Shown: piece after piece, positions 8,969-17,451 of the stretch | Position numbering within the stretch: position 1 is the stretch's first letter | Layout: each line of letters opens with the position of its first letter | Assembly (NCBI GenBank): GCA_025355385.1 | Contig: JANXZS010000093.1 | Coordinates: 1 to 64,000 of the forward strand | Source of the DNA: Acidobacteriaceae bacterium | Lineage (GTDB): Bacteria; Acidobacteriota; Terriglobia; Terriglobales; Acidobacteriaceae | DNA length: 64,000 bases | Direction of reading: 5' to 3' | Program-made: the position numbers and the translations under genes | The notes under the pieces: model-generated | What the model was told of the DNA's origin: nothing | The model's input: the letters and a program-made list of their open reading frames with translations, nothing else | Databases searched by the model: none

Positions 8969-10513
8969 TTAGAGAATGTAGCGCGACAAATCCTGATCCT
9001 TCACGATCGAAGCCACCATCTGGCGCACATATTCAGGACTAATGACTACCACCATCTCCCGATCGCCAGTCGCATTCTCTCGCTCGCTTACCGGCAGGGC
9101 CACGGTCGCGCCATTTTCCCTGGCAGTTGCGGCCAAATCAATGGTGGAGTCGCCCTTGTGTGCCTTCGACAAGTCAGGAGCCAAGAAGCTGATTTCGTCC
9201 AGCACCCGCTCCATGATGGTGTGCAGGCGACGTGCCCCGATGTTTTCCGTTGCCTCGTTGACGCTGAAGGCGAACCGAGCCATCTCCGCCAGTGACTCAG
9301 CGGTAAATTCCAGCTTCAGCCCTTCCGTCTCCAGCAGCGCCGCGTACTGCTTGGTCAGCGATGACTTCGGCTCGGTTAGGATGCGGATGAAATCCTCGAC
9401 GGTGAGCGATTGCAGTTCAACTCGGATAGGGAAGCGCCCCTGCAATTCCGGGATAAGGTCGCTCGGCTTGGAAACGTGAAAGGCTCCCGCCGCGATGAAC
9501 AGGATGTGGTCAGTTCGCACCATGCCGTAGCGGGTGTTGACGGTCGTGCCTTCCACGATCGGTAGAATGTCGCGCTGTACCCCTTCACGGGAGATATCCG
9601 GCCCATGTCCACCTTCGCGCCCGGCTATTTTGTCGATCTCATCCAGAAAGATGATGCCCGAATTTTCCACCCGCTCCGTTGCCGTGCGCTGCACCTGGTC
9701 CATATCGATCAGGCGGCTCTCCTCTTCCTGCACCAGATATTCAAAGGCCTCGCCCACCTTCATCTTGCGCTTCTTGGTGCGCGCTCCAAAGATGCTGGGC
9801 AGAATGTCCTTGAGGTTGATGTCCATCTCTTCAACGCCCTGGTTGGAGATGATTTCAAACGAAGGCGCATTGCGTTCGCGCACGTCGATCTCGACTACGC
9901 GCTCATCCAGCCTTCCTTCGCGGAACTGCTGGCGCAGCTTTTCCCGGGTCCGGTTGTGCGACTCGTTGGCTGGTGCCGGAAAGCTGAGGGTCGTGGGCGC
10001 TCCGTCTATGTTCACAGGCGCCGGGGCGGGCACCGCAGTGGCAGCGCTGGTTGCGGGCGGCAGCAGCAGATCCAGCAGCCGCTCCTCCGCATTCAACTCT
10101 GCCTTGTCCTCCACCTCTTCCAGCTTCTCCTCTCGCACCATGTCGATTGCGATCTCCATCAGGTCGCGAATCATGGACTCAACATCTCGGCCCACATAAC
10201 CGACTTCGGTGAATTTCGAGGCTTCGACCTTCAGAAATGGCGAGTTGGTCAGCTTTGCCAGGCGCCGGGCAATCTCCGTCTTACCCACACCCGTTGGCCC
10301 GATCATGATGATGTTCTTTGGCATGATCTCTTCGGCTAAATCTGGCGCCAGCTTCTGGCGGCGCATGCGATTGCGCAAGGCCACGGCAACAGCCCGCTTG
10401 GCCGCGCTCTGTCCTACGACGTGCTTGTCCAGTTCCGCAACAATCTCGCGCGGTGTCAGGTCCTCCAGCGCGAGTTCCTGATCTTCCGCCGTTCCTGGTA
10501 AATAAATGGCCAT
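8969..10513 (-). CDS. hslU: ATP-dependent protease ATPase subunit HslU
   Basis: The AAA+ unfoldase that feeds substrates to the HslV peptidase. 514 residues. Walker A GPTGVGKT is at 72-79 and Walker B in [11 protein letters not shown]. The intermediate domain is longer than in E. coli and includes a Pro/Ala-rich stretch ([14 protein letters not shown]). The C-terminus ends RYIL, the tail known to insert into HslV and activate it. The ATG at 10513 has a GAAGGAG ribosome-binding site; the longer upstream open frame has no such support. It lies 43 bp downstream of hslV in the same operon. Confidence 0.95.
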   Translation of the reverse strand: MAIYLPGTAEDQELALEDLTPREIVAELDKHVVGQSAAKRAVAVALRNRMRRQKLAPDLAEEIMPKNIIMIGPTGVGKTEIARRLAKLTNSPFLKVEASKFTEVGYVGRDVESMIRDLMEIAIDMVREEKLEEVEDKAELNAEERLLDLLLPPATSAATAVPAPAPVNIDGAPTTLSFPAPANESHNRTREKLRQQFREGRLDERVVEIDVRERNAPSFEIISNQGVEEMDINLKDILPSIFGARTKKRKMKVGEAFEYLVQEEESRLIDMDQVQRTATERVENSGIIFLDEIDKIAGREGGHGPDISREGVQRDILPIVEGTTVNTRYGMVRTDHILFIAAGAFHVSKPSDLIPELQGRFPIRVELQSLTVEDFIRILTEPKSSLTKQYAALLETEGLKLEFTAESLAEMARFAFSVNEATENIGARRLHTIMERVLDEISFLAPDLSKAHKGDSTIDLAATARENGATVALPVSERENATGDREMVVVISPEYVRQMVASIVKDQDLSRYIL

Positions 10514-10556
10514 AATGCTGGCTCCTTCTGTGGCCGGAGGCGCTACTCGGAGCCCT

Positions 10557-11222
10557 CTAAGCGTGCAGTTCTTCGATGGTGATTTGATCGTTGGTGTAAA
10601 TGCAGATCTGGCCGGCGATGCGCAGCGATTTCTCGGCAATATCCCGCGCCGGAAGCTCCGTGTTCTGCATCAGCGCCCGTGCCGAAGCCAGCGCATAGGA
10701 GCCGCCGCTGCCGATCGCAGCAATGCCCTCGTCTGGCTCGATCACGTCCCCGGCCCCGCTGATCAGATACGTCTGCTCCACATTGGCGACTACCAGCAGG
10801 GCTTCGAGGTTGCGCAGCATCTTGTCTGTGCGCCAATCCTTCGCCAGCTCCACCGCCGAGCGGCCAAGATTGCCGGCATATTGCTCCAGCTTGGATTCGA
10901 AGCGGCTGAATAGCGAAAAGGCGTCGGCCGTCGAACCGGCAAAGCCAGCCAGAATCTTGTCCTGGTAAAGCCGCCGGATCTTGCGCGCTGAGTGCTTTAT
11001 GACGCTTTCACCCAGGGTGACTTGTCCATCCGCCGCCATCACGACGCTGCCATTGCGGCGAACGCACAAAACAGTGGTGGAGCGAATCCTGATCCGGGAC
11101 GAGGCAGTCGTGGGAGCAGCGTGCTGAACCTCTGGTGGTTCAGAGGTCTCAAGACGCGAAGGGAAGTCGGAGAGATGAGAGGCGCCGGGCTGGGCCGCCA
11201 GTAGAGACGAACGGTTGAGCAT
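10557..11222 (-). CDS. hslV: ATP-dependent protease peptidase subunit HslV
   Basis: The proteasome-like threonine peptidase of the HslUV complex. The core matches the family: [10 protein letters not shown] at the mature N-terminus (Thr49-Thr50 in this reading), [37 protein letters not shown] and [10 protein letters not shown]. The only ATG gives 48 residues ahead of the catalytic threonine. No ATG, GTG or TTG lies nearer, though an ATT codon sits three codons upstream. Either a long propeptide is removed or translation starts at a rare codon. First gene of the hslVU operon. Confidence 0.9.
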   Translation of the reverse strand: MLNRSSLLAAQPGASHLSDFPSRLETSEPPEVQHAAPTTASSRIRIRSTTVLCVRRNGSVVMAADGQVTLGESVIKHSARKIRRLYQDKILAGFAGSTADAFSLFSRFESKLEQYAGNLGRSAVELAKDWRTDKMLRNLEALLVVANVEQTYLISGAGDVIEPDEGIAAIGSGGSYALASARALMQNTELPARDIAEKSLRIAGQICIYTNDQITIEELHA

Positions 11223-11397
11223 ACTTTATCTAAGTATAACGCAGGGTGGAGGGACGTCGATGGTCGCATTGTCGCTCAAAAAGGGGCCCAACCACCAAGG
11301 GTGGACCGCCCGCTTGCGGTATCCTCAAGCTATGCTTGGTTGGCGCGCCGGGTATGGCCCGATATTGCGTCAACAGCCGGGAGCCGGAAGACTGAAC

Positions 11398-11889
11398 ATG
11401 AGCTTTTCCCTTCGCAATCCCGTAATGCTTGAAGCCCTGACGGCTACCGCAATCCTTGTGGGAAGCGCAGTCGCCGCCTGGACACTCAGGCGCAAGCGTA
11501 AGAGCGAAGAGGAGATTGAGCGGGAGCGTCGCCTTAGCCTGGTCAGGGCAGGGCGGATAGTAGACGGCACGGTGGTGGACATCGCCGATCTCAATCCCGG
11601 CGAAAGCGGCCGTCCCGAAGGCCTGAAGTTGATTCTCTATCGCTATGAGATTTCCGGAGTGGTCTACAACTGCTCCCAGGATGTGACCCACATGACTGGC
11701 CTTGTGGACATTTATCAGTGCCGACTCAGCTTTCCGGCTTCCATACGCTACGACGCCCACAACCCTGAAAACAGCATCATTGTGGCCGAGAATTGGACAG
11801 GATTGCGCAACTCAGCAGCCATCAACTTCGGCCCTCCTGACCAGCGCCTCGACCGCCACGGCTTCGTTTCGGGTAAAGCTACCAAGTAA
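11398..11889 (+). CDS. small membrane-anchored hypothetical protein
   Basis: With the ATG at 11398, which has a GGAAG box eight bases upstream, the product has 163 residues: one transmembrane helix (about 12-30), a basic and acidic juxtamembrane stretch RRKRKSEEEIERERR, then a beta-rich globular domain with GTVVDIADLNPG, LILYRYEISGVVYNCSQDVT and FPASIRYDAHNPENSIIVAENW. The pattern recalls DUF3592-type domains, but I cannot assign it firmly. The open frame extends upstream to 11215, overlapping hslV divergently; that extension is probably not translated. Confidence 0.6.
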   Translation: MSFSLRNPVMLEALTATAILVGSAVAAWTLRRKRKSEEEIERERRLSLVRAGRIVDGTVVDIADLNPGESGRPEGLKLILYRYEISGVVYNCSQDVTHMTGLVDIYQCRLSFPASIRYDAHNPENSIIVAENWTGLRNSAAINFGPPDQRLDRHGFVSGKATK

Positions 11890-12000
11890 GCCTCAGGGCG
11901 TCCTATGTACTTAGACGCGCGGCTTTGCGTCATCAAAAGATGGACATTGCTATTTCCCAGCGCGAAACAGCAGACGCGCAAATTGCACTAAACTAGGTAC

Positions 12001-12945
12001 ATGCATGTCCATAAGGCAACGACGCAAAGCATGCAACGCGTCCTGCGCTTCTCCCTGGTCGCCACGCTCGCCTACGTGCTGCTCACCTTCTTCGCTGGAG
12101 TTCGCGCTAACTCGCTCGCCCTTATTTCCGAGTCGGGACACAATGTCTCAGACTTCCTCGCGCTACTACTCTCCGCCATCGCAGTCTATTTCCATTCCCG
12201 TCCTGCTACCGATGAGAAGACCTTCGGCTACCAGCGCGCAGGCGTGCTTGCCGCCTTCCTGAACGCACTGGCCCTCATTGTCATCGCCGGCTGGATTGCG
12301 ATTGAAGCCGTCCATCGCCTCAGCGCGCCGGTTGCCGTGCAACCCAGATTGATGATGATCGTCGCTGCCGCAGGCCTGCTGATGAATGGCGTCATTGCCG
12401 CCCTGCTATGGCGCGTGGCGAACGACGTAAACATTCGTAGCGTCTTTCTGCACATGCTCGGAGACACGCTTTCGACCGCCGCTGTCATCGCGGGCGGTTT
12501 CGGCATCCTGCTCACCGGGCGAAACTGGATCGATCCCGCCCTCTCCATCGTCATCGCGGCGCTCATTCTGTGGACGTCCCTTGCCATCGTGAAGGAGACG
12601 CTCAACATTCTCCTCGAAGGGTCGCCACGCGGAGTCTCTATTCCGGAAATCCGGCTCAGTCTTCAGGATGTGCAAGGTGTCCTCGACGTTCATGATCTGC
12701 ATGTGTGGTGTCTCGGTTCGCAGACCAACGCACTTGCCTGTCACGTCACCATCGACGACATTCCGCCATCGGAAAGTGGCCGGATCCTGGCCGAGATCAA
12801 TACCACTTTGCGGGACCACTTCCGCATCCACCACACCACCATTCAGTTTGAAGATGCTGAATGCGAGATCGCCCACGGCTGCATTATCCCTGTCGATCTC
12901 TCCGGTGCTCACCCGCACCACCACGGCCACTCGCACTCTCACTAG
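12001..12945 (+). CDS. cation diffusion facilitator (zinc/cobalt/cadmium efflux)
   Basis: CDF/CzcD-ZitB family proton-coupled metal exporter of 314 residues. Six transmembrane helices occupy about residues 15-200. The metal site is visible in TM2 (SESGHNVSDF) and TM5 (HMLGDTLSTA). The C-terminal cytoplasmic ferredoxin-like domain has LQDVQGVLDVHDLHVWCLG, and the tail is histidine-rich (HPHHHGHSHSH). The last two bases of its TAG stop codon fall within the left end of repeat copy 2, whose first base is also in the last codons. Monocistronic; no metal regulator is next to it. Confidence 0.92.
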   Translation: MHVHKATTQSMQRVLRFSLVATLAYVLLTFFAGVRANSLALISESGHNVSDFLALLLSAIAVYFHSRPATDEKTFGYQRAGVLAAFLNALALIVIAGWIAIEAVHRLSAPVAVQPRLMMIVAAAGLLMNGVIAALLWRVANDVNIRSVFLHMLGDTLSTAAVIAGGFGILLTGRNWIDPALSIVIAALILWTSLAIVKETLNILLEGSPRGVSIPEIRLSLQDVQGVLDVHDLHVWCLGSQTNALACHVTIDDIPPSESGRILAEINTTLRDHFRIHHTTIQFEDAECEIAHGCIIPVDLSGAHPHHHGHSHSH

Positions 12946-13058
12946 AGCAGAAGCAGGGTTGCTGTAAGGTGAGCCACAGATCTCGGCAGGCATTTTCATC
13001 AAGAAAATGCCTACATCGCTGACGCTGGATACATCCCACCCTCCCTGCTTCTGCTTTA
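12942..13058 (+). repeat. dispersed 118-bp TIR element, copy 2
   Basis: Begins CTAGAGCAGAAGCAGGG, overlapping the stop codon of the CDF gene, and ends CCCTGCTTCTGCTTTAA. It carries the internal GGCATTTTC-atcaa-GAAAATGCC hairpin and the conserved TCGCTGACGCTGGATACATC block. Convergent gap between the CDF gene and the DNA ligase gene. Confidence 0.92.
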
Positions 13059-13141
13059 AATCGGGCTATGCCCGCCTTGTTTATCGCAGAGCAGCGCGAG
13101 TCGCGGAAGGCCGAGTCTTATGCGATGGCTTGGGCGTATAC

Positions 13142-15130
13142 CTATAGGTCCGATCTAGCCCCAGGGTCCTCCTCCTGCGGCTTGTCCGGTTGGCTGGCGT
13201 AGATCTCTTCCACCCGCTGCAAGGAATCGATCTCGTTCACTGGCTTGTCCGGGCGAACGCGAAGTATGCGCGGAAAACGCAGCGCAAATCCACTGTCGTG
13301 CCGCTCCGATCGCATCACGTTATTGAATGCCACCTCAAGCACGATCAGCGGTTCCACGCTGCGGATCCTGCCGTAATCTTCCACCGTATGCTCGCGGAAG
13401 AACGAGGTTAGCTCATCGATTTCCATGTCAGTCAATCCTGAGTACGCCTTGCCCACATTGCGAAGGCTCTCTCCATCGCGAACCGCGAAGGTATAGTCAC
13501 TCAGCACGCTCGCGCGTCTTCCGTGCCCGAATTCTGCTGCCGTTACCACCACATCCAGCGTTGCCAGCTCGCGCTTCATCTTCAGCCACGCCAGACCACG
13601 CCGTCCCGGTTGATACACGCTGTTGCGCGACTTGATCATGACCCCTTCATTGCCACGTCCTCGCGCGTCCATGTACGCTTGCTCTAGTTGTTCGGGGGAG
13701 TCAAGATTCACGGCTGGCGACAGCCGCAGGCGCGGAAACTCGCTCCCATCCCGCGGCGCGATAAACAAGAACGATTGATCGGGGGTCCCCTCATTTACAA
13801 CTCCTGTGATGGTCGATCGCTCATGCTCGCGGGCGAATTCCTCCAGCACCAGCTTCCGCTTCCACAAGGGCTTCTCCAACATCAGTTCCCCCTGCGCGTA
13901 AAGCACATCGAATGCCATAAAGACCACCGGAATTTCACGCTGCATCTCGAGTGAAACTTTCTTGCGGCCTATCCTCGATTGCAGCGATGCGAAGGGTCGA
14001 GCCCTCTGGTTGAGCGGATCCCACGCAAGAATTTCGCCGTCCAGAATCATCGGCTCGGGAATCGTAACAAAGGCTGTGACAAGTTCCGGAAAGCTGGCAG
14101 TCAGATCTTCCCGGGTCCGCGAGAACAGTGCGACGCGGCCCGGCCCCTCGCCGCAGTGGAGCTGGCAGCGGATACCGTCGTATTTATCCTCAATGATCGC
14201 CTGGGATAGCACTTGCGCGATCTCCGGGTCCGCAGATCCCACGCCAGTAGCCCCAAATTCCGCTGTCCAGTTTTCTCCGGTCACCCCTCCACTGGGCTCA
14301 CCCCCGGTCGGGTTGCCAAACGCTACGCTTCTTGTCATTCCGAGCGAAGTCGAGGGACCCGCCACTCCGACTCTTCCCGCGTTGTCCTCCCCTCCGCCCA
14401 GCGTGGCTTGCTCCTTCTCAACTTCCACGGCAAACCGCGCCATGGCCTCTTCGACACTGGCCACCGGACTCGCCAGCATGAAGCCAAGCGGATGAAACAA
14501 CTTCATGCGGGCATCCCGCAACCCACCAGCCGCAGCCATCAGGACAACTTCGCCAAGGTCGCCCACCAGCATCACGGCACATCGCACGTCAGCCGCCTCT
14601 GCGGCAAAAGCCGACGCAATTGCCTCCTCAATCAAGCTCTGGCGCACCCCAGTACGCATATCCCCAAGCGCCAGCTTGATCAGGTACTTCGCTTCCAGAG
14701 GAGTCGTCTTCGCCAGCAGCGGCAACAGGATGGCAAGCTTCGCCGCGCCCCCGCGGGCAGCCGCAATAGCCGTGAAGGCTGCCTCGATGTCGCCCAGCAG
14801 CAGCGTGGGTTGCGCCGCACTTTCCGGCTGCAACAACTCAAACGCCGCAGCGCCGAGATCGCCATGACGCAGGTAAGCCTCATGCAGGGCGTGCGTGTTG
14901 GCTCCAGTCTGCTGCATAACCGCTTTTGTCAGCAGCGATGAACCGAGATTCAGCGCTCTCCTGTCGGTTTCAGAAAACGGTTGTCCTGCCAGATACAGCG
15001 CTGCCAACGCCCCCTCTTCCGGCGCCAGCGTGCACAACCAGTCCGCGATCAGCGCCCGTTTCTGCAGCTTTTTGCTGGTTTGGGCCAGTGCTTCTGACAA
15101 GCGCGCTAACTCCAGAAATGCAGCAGCCAT
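13142..15130 (-). CDS. ATP-dependent DNA ligase
   Basis: A 662-residue ATP-dependent ligase with an N-terminal DNA-binding domain (about 1-230), adenylation domain with the active-site lysine K316 in EDKYDGIRC, and a C-terminal OB-fold (SDYTFAVRDGESLRNVGKAYSGL). Further nucleotidyltransferase motifs are seen in PMILDGEILAWD, VVFMAFDVLY and EGVMIKSRNSVYQPGRRG. This architecture is that of eukaryote/archaea-type LigB/Lig1 enzymes, an addition to the replicative NAD-dependent LigA. The linker at about 250-300 is low in complexity and contains an in-frame REP-like sequence. The usual partner genes of the lhr/exonuclease cluster are not next to it. Confidence 0.92.
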   Translation of the reverse strand: MAAAFLELARLSEALAQTSKKLQKRALIADWLCTLAPEEGALAALYLAGQPFSETDRRALNLGSSLLTKAVMQQTGANTHALHEAYLRHGDLGAAAFELLQPESAAQPTLLLGDIEAAFTAIAAARGGAAKLAILLPLLAKTTPLEAKYLIKLALGDMRTGVRQSLIEEAIASAFAAEAADVRCAVMLVGDLGEVVLMAAAGGLRDARMKLFHPLGFMLASPVASVEEAMARFAVEVEKEQATLGGGEDNAGRVGVAGPSTSLGMTRSVAFGNPTGGEPSGGVTGENWTAEFGATGVGSADPEIAQVLSQAIIEDKYDGIRCQLHCGEGPGRVALFSRTREDLTASFPELVTAFVTIPEPMILDGEILAWDPLNQRARPFASLQSRIGRKKVSLEMQREIPVVFMAFDVLYAQGELMLEKPLWKRKLVLEEFAREHERSTITGVVNEGTPDQSFLFIAPRDGSEFPRLRLSPAVNLDSPEQLEQAYMDARGRGNEGVMIKSRNSVYQPGRRGLAWLKMKRELATLDVVVTAAEFGHGRRASVLSDYTFAVRDGESLRNVGKAYSGLTDMEIDELTSFFREHTVEDYGRIRSVEPLIVLEVAFNNVMRSERHDSGFALRFPRILRVRPDKPVNEIDSLQRVEEIYASQPDKPQEEDPGARSDL
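14334..14363 (+). repeat. REP-like motif inside the DNA ligase linker
   Basis: The + strand reads TCATTCCGAGCGAAGTCGAG followed by GGACC. From family knowledge this resembles a high-copy extragenic sequence that is often mis-annotated in Acidobacteria as VIPSEVEGP-type peptides. In the ligase frame it encodes GPSTSLGMTR, flanked by Gly, Pro and Ala-rich sequence that looks like tolerated linker. Confidence 0.5.
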
Positions 15131-15224
15131 GTGAGTTATAGATGCACTGGCAATCCGTCAGGATCACGCCTGCCCTGGCGAAAGGAAATCGGGGCACTCT
15201 TTGCGTGCTCGTGATAAGGATGGT

Positions 15225-15269
15225 TTTAGCAGTTCGGATAAGATCCGCTTTAGCGTTTTCGGATAGGAT
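15225..15269 (+). repeat. tandem direct repeat upstream of prfA
   Basis: TTTAGCAGTTCGGATAAGAT (15225-15244) is repeated 24 bp on as TTTAGCGTTTTCGGATAGGAT. It lies in the divergent gap between the DNA ligase and prfA genes. It could be a paired operator; nothing else supports this. Confidence 0.4.
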
Positions 15270-15418
15270 GTAAGGGTGATGATTGGGCAGACATTCCGAA
15301 CATCCTGCCACGCGCTCCTCTAGCGGCCCCGCCGCCGACTCTATCTCTCTCTTCGCTTCTTCTCATTCCTCTCCAATCCATGCAGTCGCCCGGCCATTGG
15401 TCCCGGGGAAAGGCACTT

Positions 15419-16495
15419 ATGTTTGATCGTCTGGAGCAGATGGAAGCCCGTTACGAAGAGTTGGGTTCCCAGTTAGCCGATCCCGAACTCGTCAACGACC
15501 AGCAGAAATACCAGAAAATCGCGAAGCAGCACCGTGACCTTCAGAACGCGGTCGAAAAGTTCCGCGCGTACAAGCAGATCAAAAGTGGAGCGGACGATGC
15601 CAGAAACATGCTCAATGAGAGCGACCCTGAGATTCGCGCGATGGCTGCCGACGAACTCGCACAACTGGAGGCTCGCCTGCCCACAATTGAAGAGGCGCTC
15701 AAAGTCATGCTGCTGCCCAAGGATCCCAATGATGACAAAAACGTCATCATCGAGCTGCGAGCCGGCACGGGCGGCGATGAGGCGTCGCTTTTCGTCGCCG
15801 AAGTCTTCCGCATGTACTCCCGCTTTGCGGAGCAGCATCGGTGGAAGGTGGAAGTATTATCGTCTTCGGAATCCGGGATTGGCGGCCTGAAGGAAGTTAT
15901 CGCTATTATTGAAGGCGATCGCGTGTTCTCGCAGATGAAGTATGAGAGCGGCGTGCATCGCGTCCAGCGTGTGCCGGCAACGGAGACCCAGGGCCGCGTG
16001 CATACCTCCGCCATCACCGTGGCCGTGCTGCCAGAAGCTGAGGAGGTTGACGTCAAGGTCGAAGCCAAGGATCTCCGTATCGATACCTTCTGCTCCTCTG
16101 GACCCGGCGGCCAGTCCGTCAACACTACCTACTCCGCCGTACGCATCACCCACTTGCCTACGGGAACCGTGGTCAGTTGCCAGGACGAAAAATCGCAGAT
16201 CAAGAATCGTGAGAAAGGCATGCGGGTCTTGCGAGCGCGCCTGTATGAGCAGGAGATGGAGAAGCAGCATGCGGAGCTGGCCAAGGAACGCAAGCAGCAG
16301 GTAGGAAGCGGCGATCGTAGCGAAAAGATCCGGACCTACAACTTCCCCCAGAATCGCCTGACTGATCACCGCATCGGGCTTACTAACCATCAGCTTGCCG
16401 AGGTGATGGAAGGAAAGCTCCAGCCCACTATCGATGCTTTAAGCTCCCACTTTCAGGCAGAGCGGCTGAAGGCCGAGACCGCCGATATCGGCTGA
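15419..16495 (+). CDS. prfA: peptide chain release factor 1
   Basis: RF1, which reads UAA and UAG and triggers peptidyl-tRNA hydrolysis. From the ATG at 15419, which has a strong GGGGAAAGG box, it has 358 residues, the usual length. The GGQ motif is at 230-232 ([10 protein letters not shown]) and the codon-recognition PAT tripeptide is in [14 protein letters not shown]. An in-frame ATG at 15380 would add 13 non-conserved residues. prmC, which methylates the GGQ glutamine, follows after two bases, so the substrate and its modifying enzyme share a transcript. Confidence 0.96.
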   Translation: MFDRLEQMEARYEELGSQLADPELVNDQQKYQKIAKQHRDLQNAVEKFRAYKQIKSGADDARNMLNESDPEIRAMAADELAQLEARLPTIEEALKVMLLPKDPNDDKNVIIELRAGTGGDEASLFVAEVFRMYSRFAEQHRWKVEVLSSSESGIGGLKEVIAIIEGDRVFSQMKYESGVHRVQRVPATETQGRVHTSAITVAVLPEAEEVDVKVEAKDLRIDTFCSSGPGGQSVNTTYSAVRITHLPTGTVVSCQDEKSQIKNREKGMRVLRARLYEQEMEKQHAELAKERKQQVGSGDRSEKIRTYNFPQNRLTDHRIGLTNHQLAEVMEGKLQPTIDALSSHFQAERLKAETADIG

Positions 16496-16497
16496 CA

Positions 16498-17355
16498 ATG
16501 CCTTCGGATAATACCATTCGCCATAACCTTGCGGCATCAGCGGAACGCCTGGCGCAAACCCAGAACTCGGCTACCGCAAGTAAGGATGCGCAGATACTCA
16601 TGAGGCACGCGCTAGGCTGTGACCACGCCTTCCTTCTCGCCAATCCGGGGCGAAACCTAAGCGCGGAAGAACAGCGTACCTACCTCCAATATATCTCCCG
16701 GCGCGAGAACTTCGAGCCGGTGCAATACATCCTCGGCAGCGCGGAGTTTTATGGGTTACCACTGAAGGTGGATCGCAACGTTCTCATCCCGCGCCCCGAG
16801 ACGGAGCACCTTGTTGAATCACTCCTCTATCGCGTGCCGATAAACGAGCCACTCGCCATCGCCGATGTGGGAACGGGATCGGGCGCAATCGCCATCGCGC
16901 TGGCCTTTCACCTGCCGCATGCCAGCCTGACAGCCCTCGACATTTCCGCCACTGCTTTGCGACTCGCTCAAAGCAACGCCTTGCTGAATGGAGTCGCGGA
17001 TCGAGTGCGATTCCTGCAATCGGATCTTCTCCTCGCCGTAGGGGACGAGCGTTTTGATGCTGTTGTCTCCAATCCTCCCTACGTTGCCGAGCAGGATCGC
17101 GCCACCCTCAGCAGCCAAGTGCGCGATTTCGAACCAGCCACCGCGCTCTTCGCCGGGCCATCCGGACTTGAGTTTTACCAGCGCCTAATTCCCCAGGCGC
17201 ATGCCGTTCTCAAGCCCCTTGGCTGGCTCTTGATGGAGGTCGGTTACGGCCAACAGACTGCGATTAAAGCACTGCTCGCAGGCTGGATCGACGTTACGTT
17301 TGTGCCGGATCTGCAGGGCATTCCGCGAGTCGCCTGCGCCCGCTGGGCATCGTAA
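16498..17355 (+). CDS. prmC: release factor glutamine N5-methyltransferase
   Basis: PrmC/HemK, which methylates the GGQ glutamine of release factors with SAM. 285 residues: an N-terminal helical domain, the PVQYILGSAEFYG segment and IPRPETEHLVE, the SAM motif VGTGSGAIAIAL, and the catalytic NPPY at 192-195. It starts two bases after the prfA stop, so the two genes are very likely translationally coupled. No oddity seen. Confidence 0.95.
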   Translation: MPSDNTIRHNLAASAERLAQTQNSATASKDAQILMRHALGCDHAFLLANPGRNLSAEEQRTYLQYISRRENFEPVQYILGSAEFYGLPLKVDRNVLIPRPETEHLVESLLYRVPINEPLAIADVGTGSGAIAIALAFHLPHASLTALDISATALRLAQSNALLNGVADRVRFLQSDLLLAVGDERFDAVVSNPPYVAEQDRATLSSQVRDFEPATALFAGPSGLEFYQRLIPQAHAVLKPLGWLLMEVGYGQQTAIKALLAGWIDVTFVPDLQGIPRVACARWAS

Positions 17356-17387
17356 AATCTTGCTCAGACTGACTCAATTCCGCAGAC

Positions 17388-17426
17388 GCAAAAAAGAAAC
17401 GCCGCAGGACGGATTGCCCCCGCGGC
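17388..17426 (-). terminator. Rho-independent terminator of clpB
   Basis: On the minus strand GCCGCGGG pairs with CCTGCGGC (one G-T wobble) and is followed by GTTTCTTTTTTGCG. It lies between the convergent prmC and clpB genes, about 25 bp beyond the clpB stop. Confidence 0.7.
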
Positions 17427-17451
17427 CTCTTCCCTTCAATATTCAACCCGG

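Noticed and set aside
9534-10339. Long plus-strand open frames opposite hslU
   Set aside because: They mirror hslU codons (high-GC antisense frames), have Ser/Arg/Leu-rich nonsense composition and no start signals.
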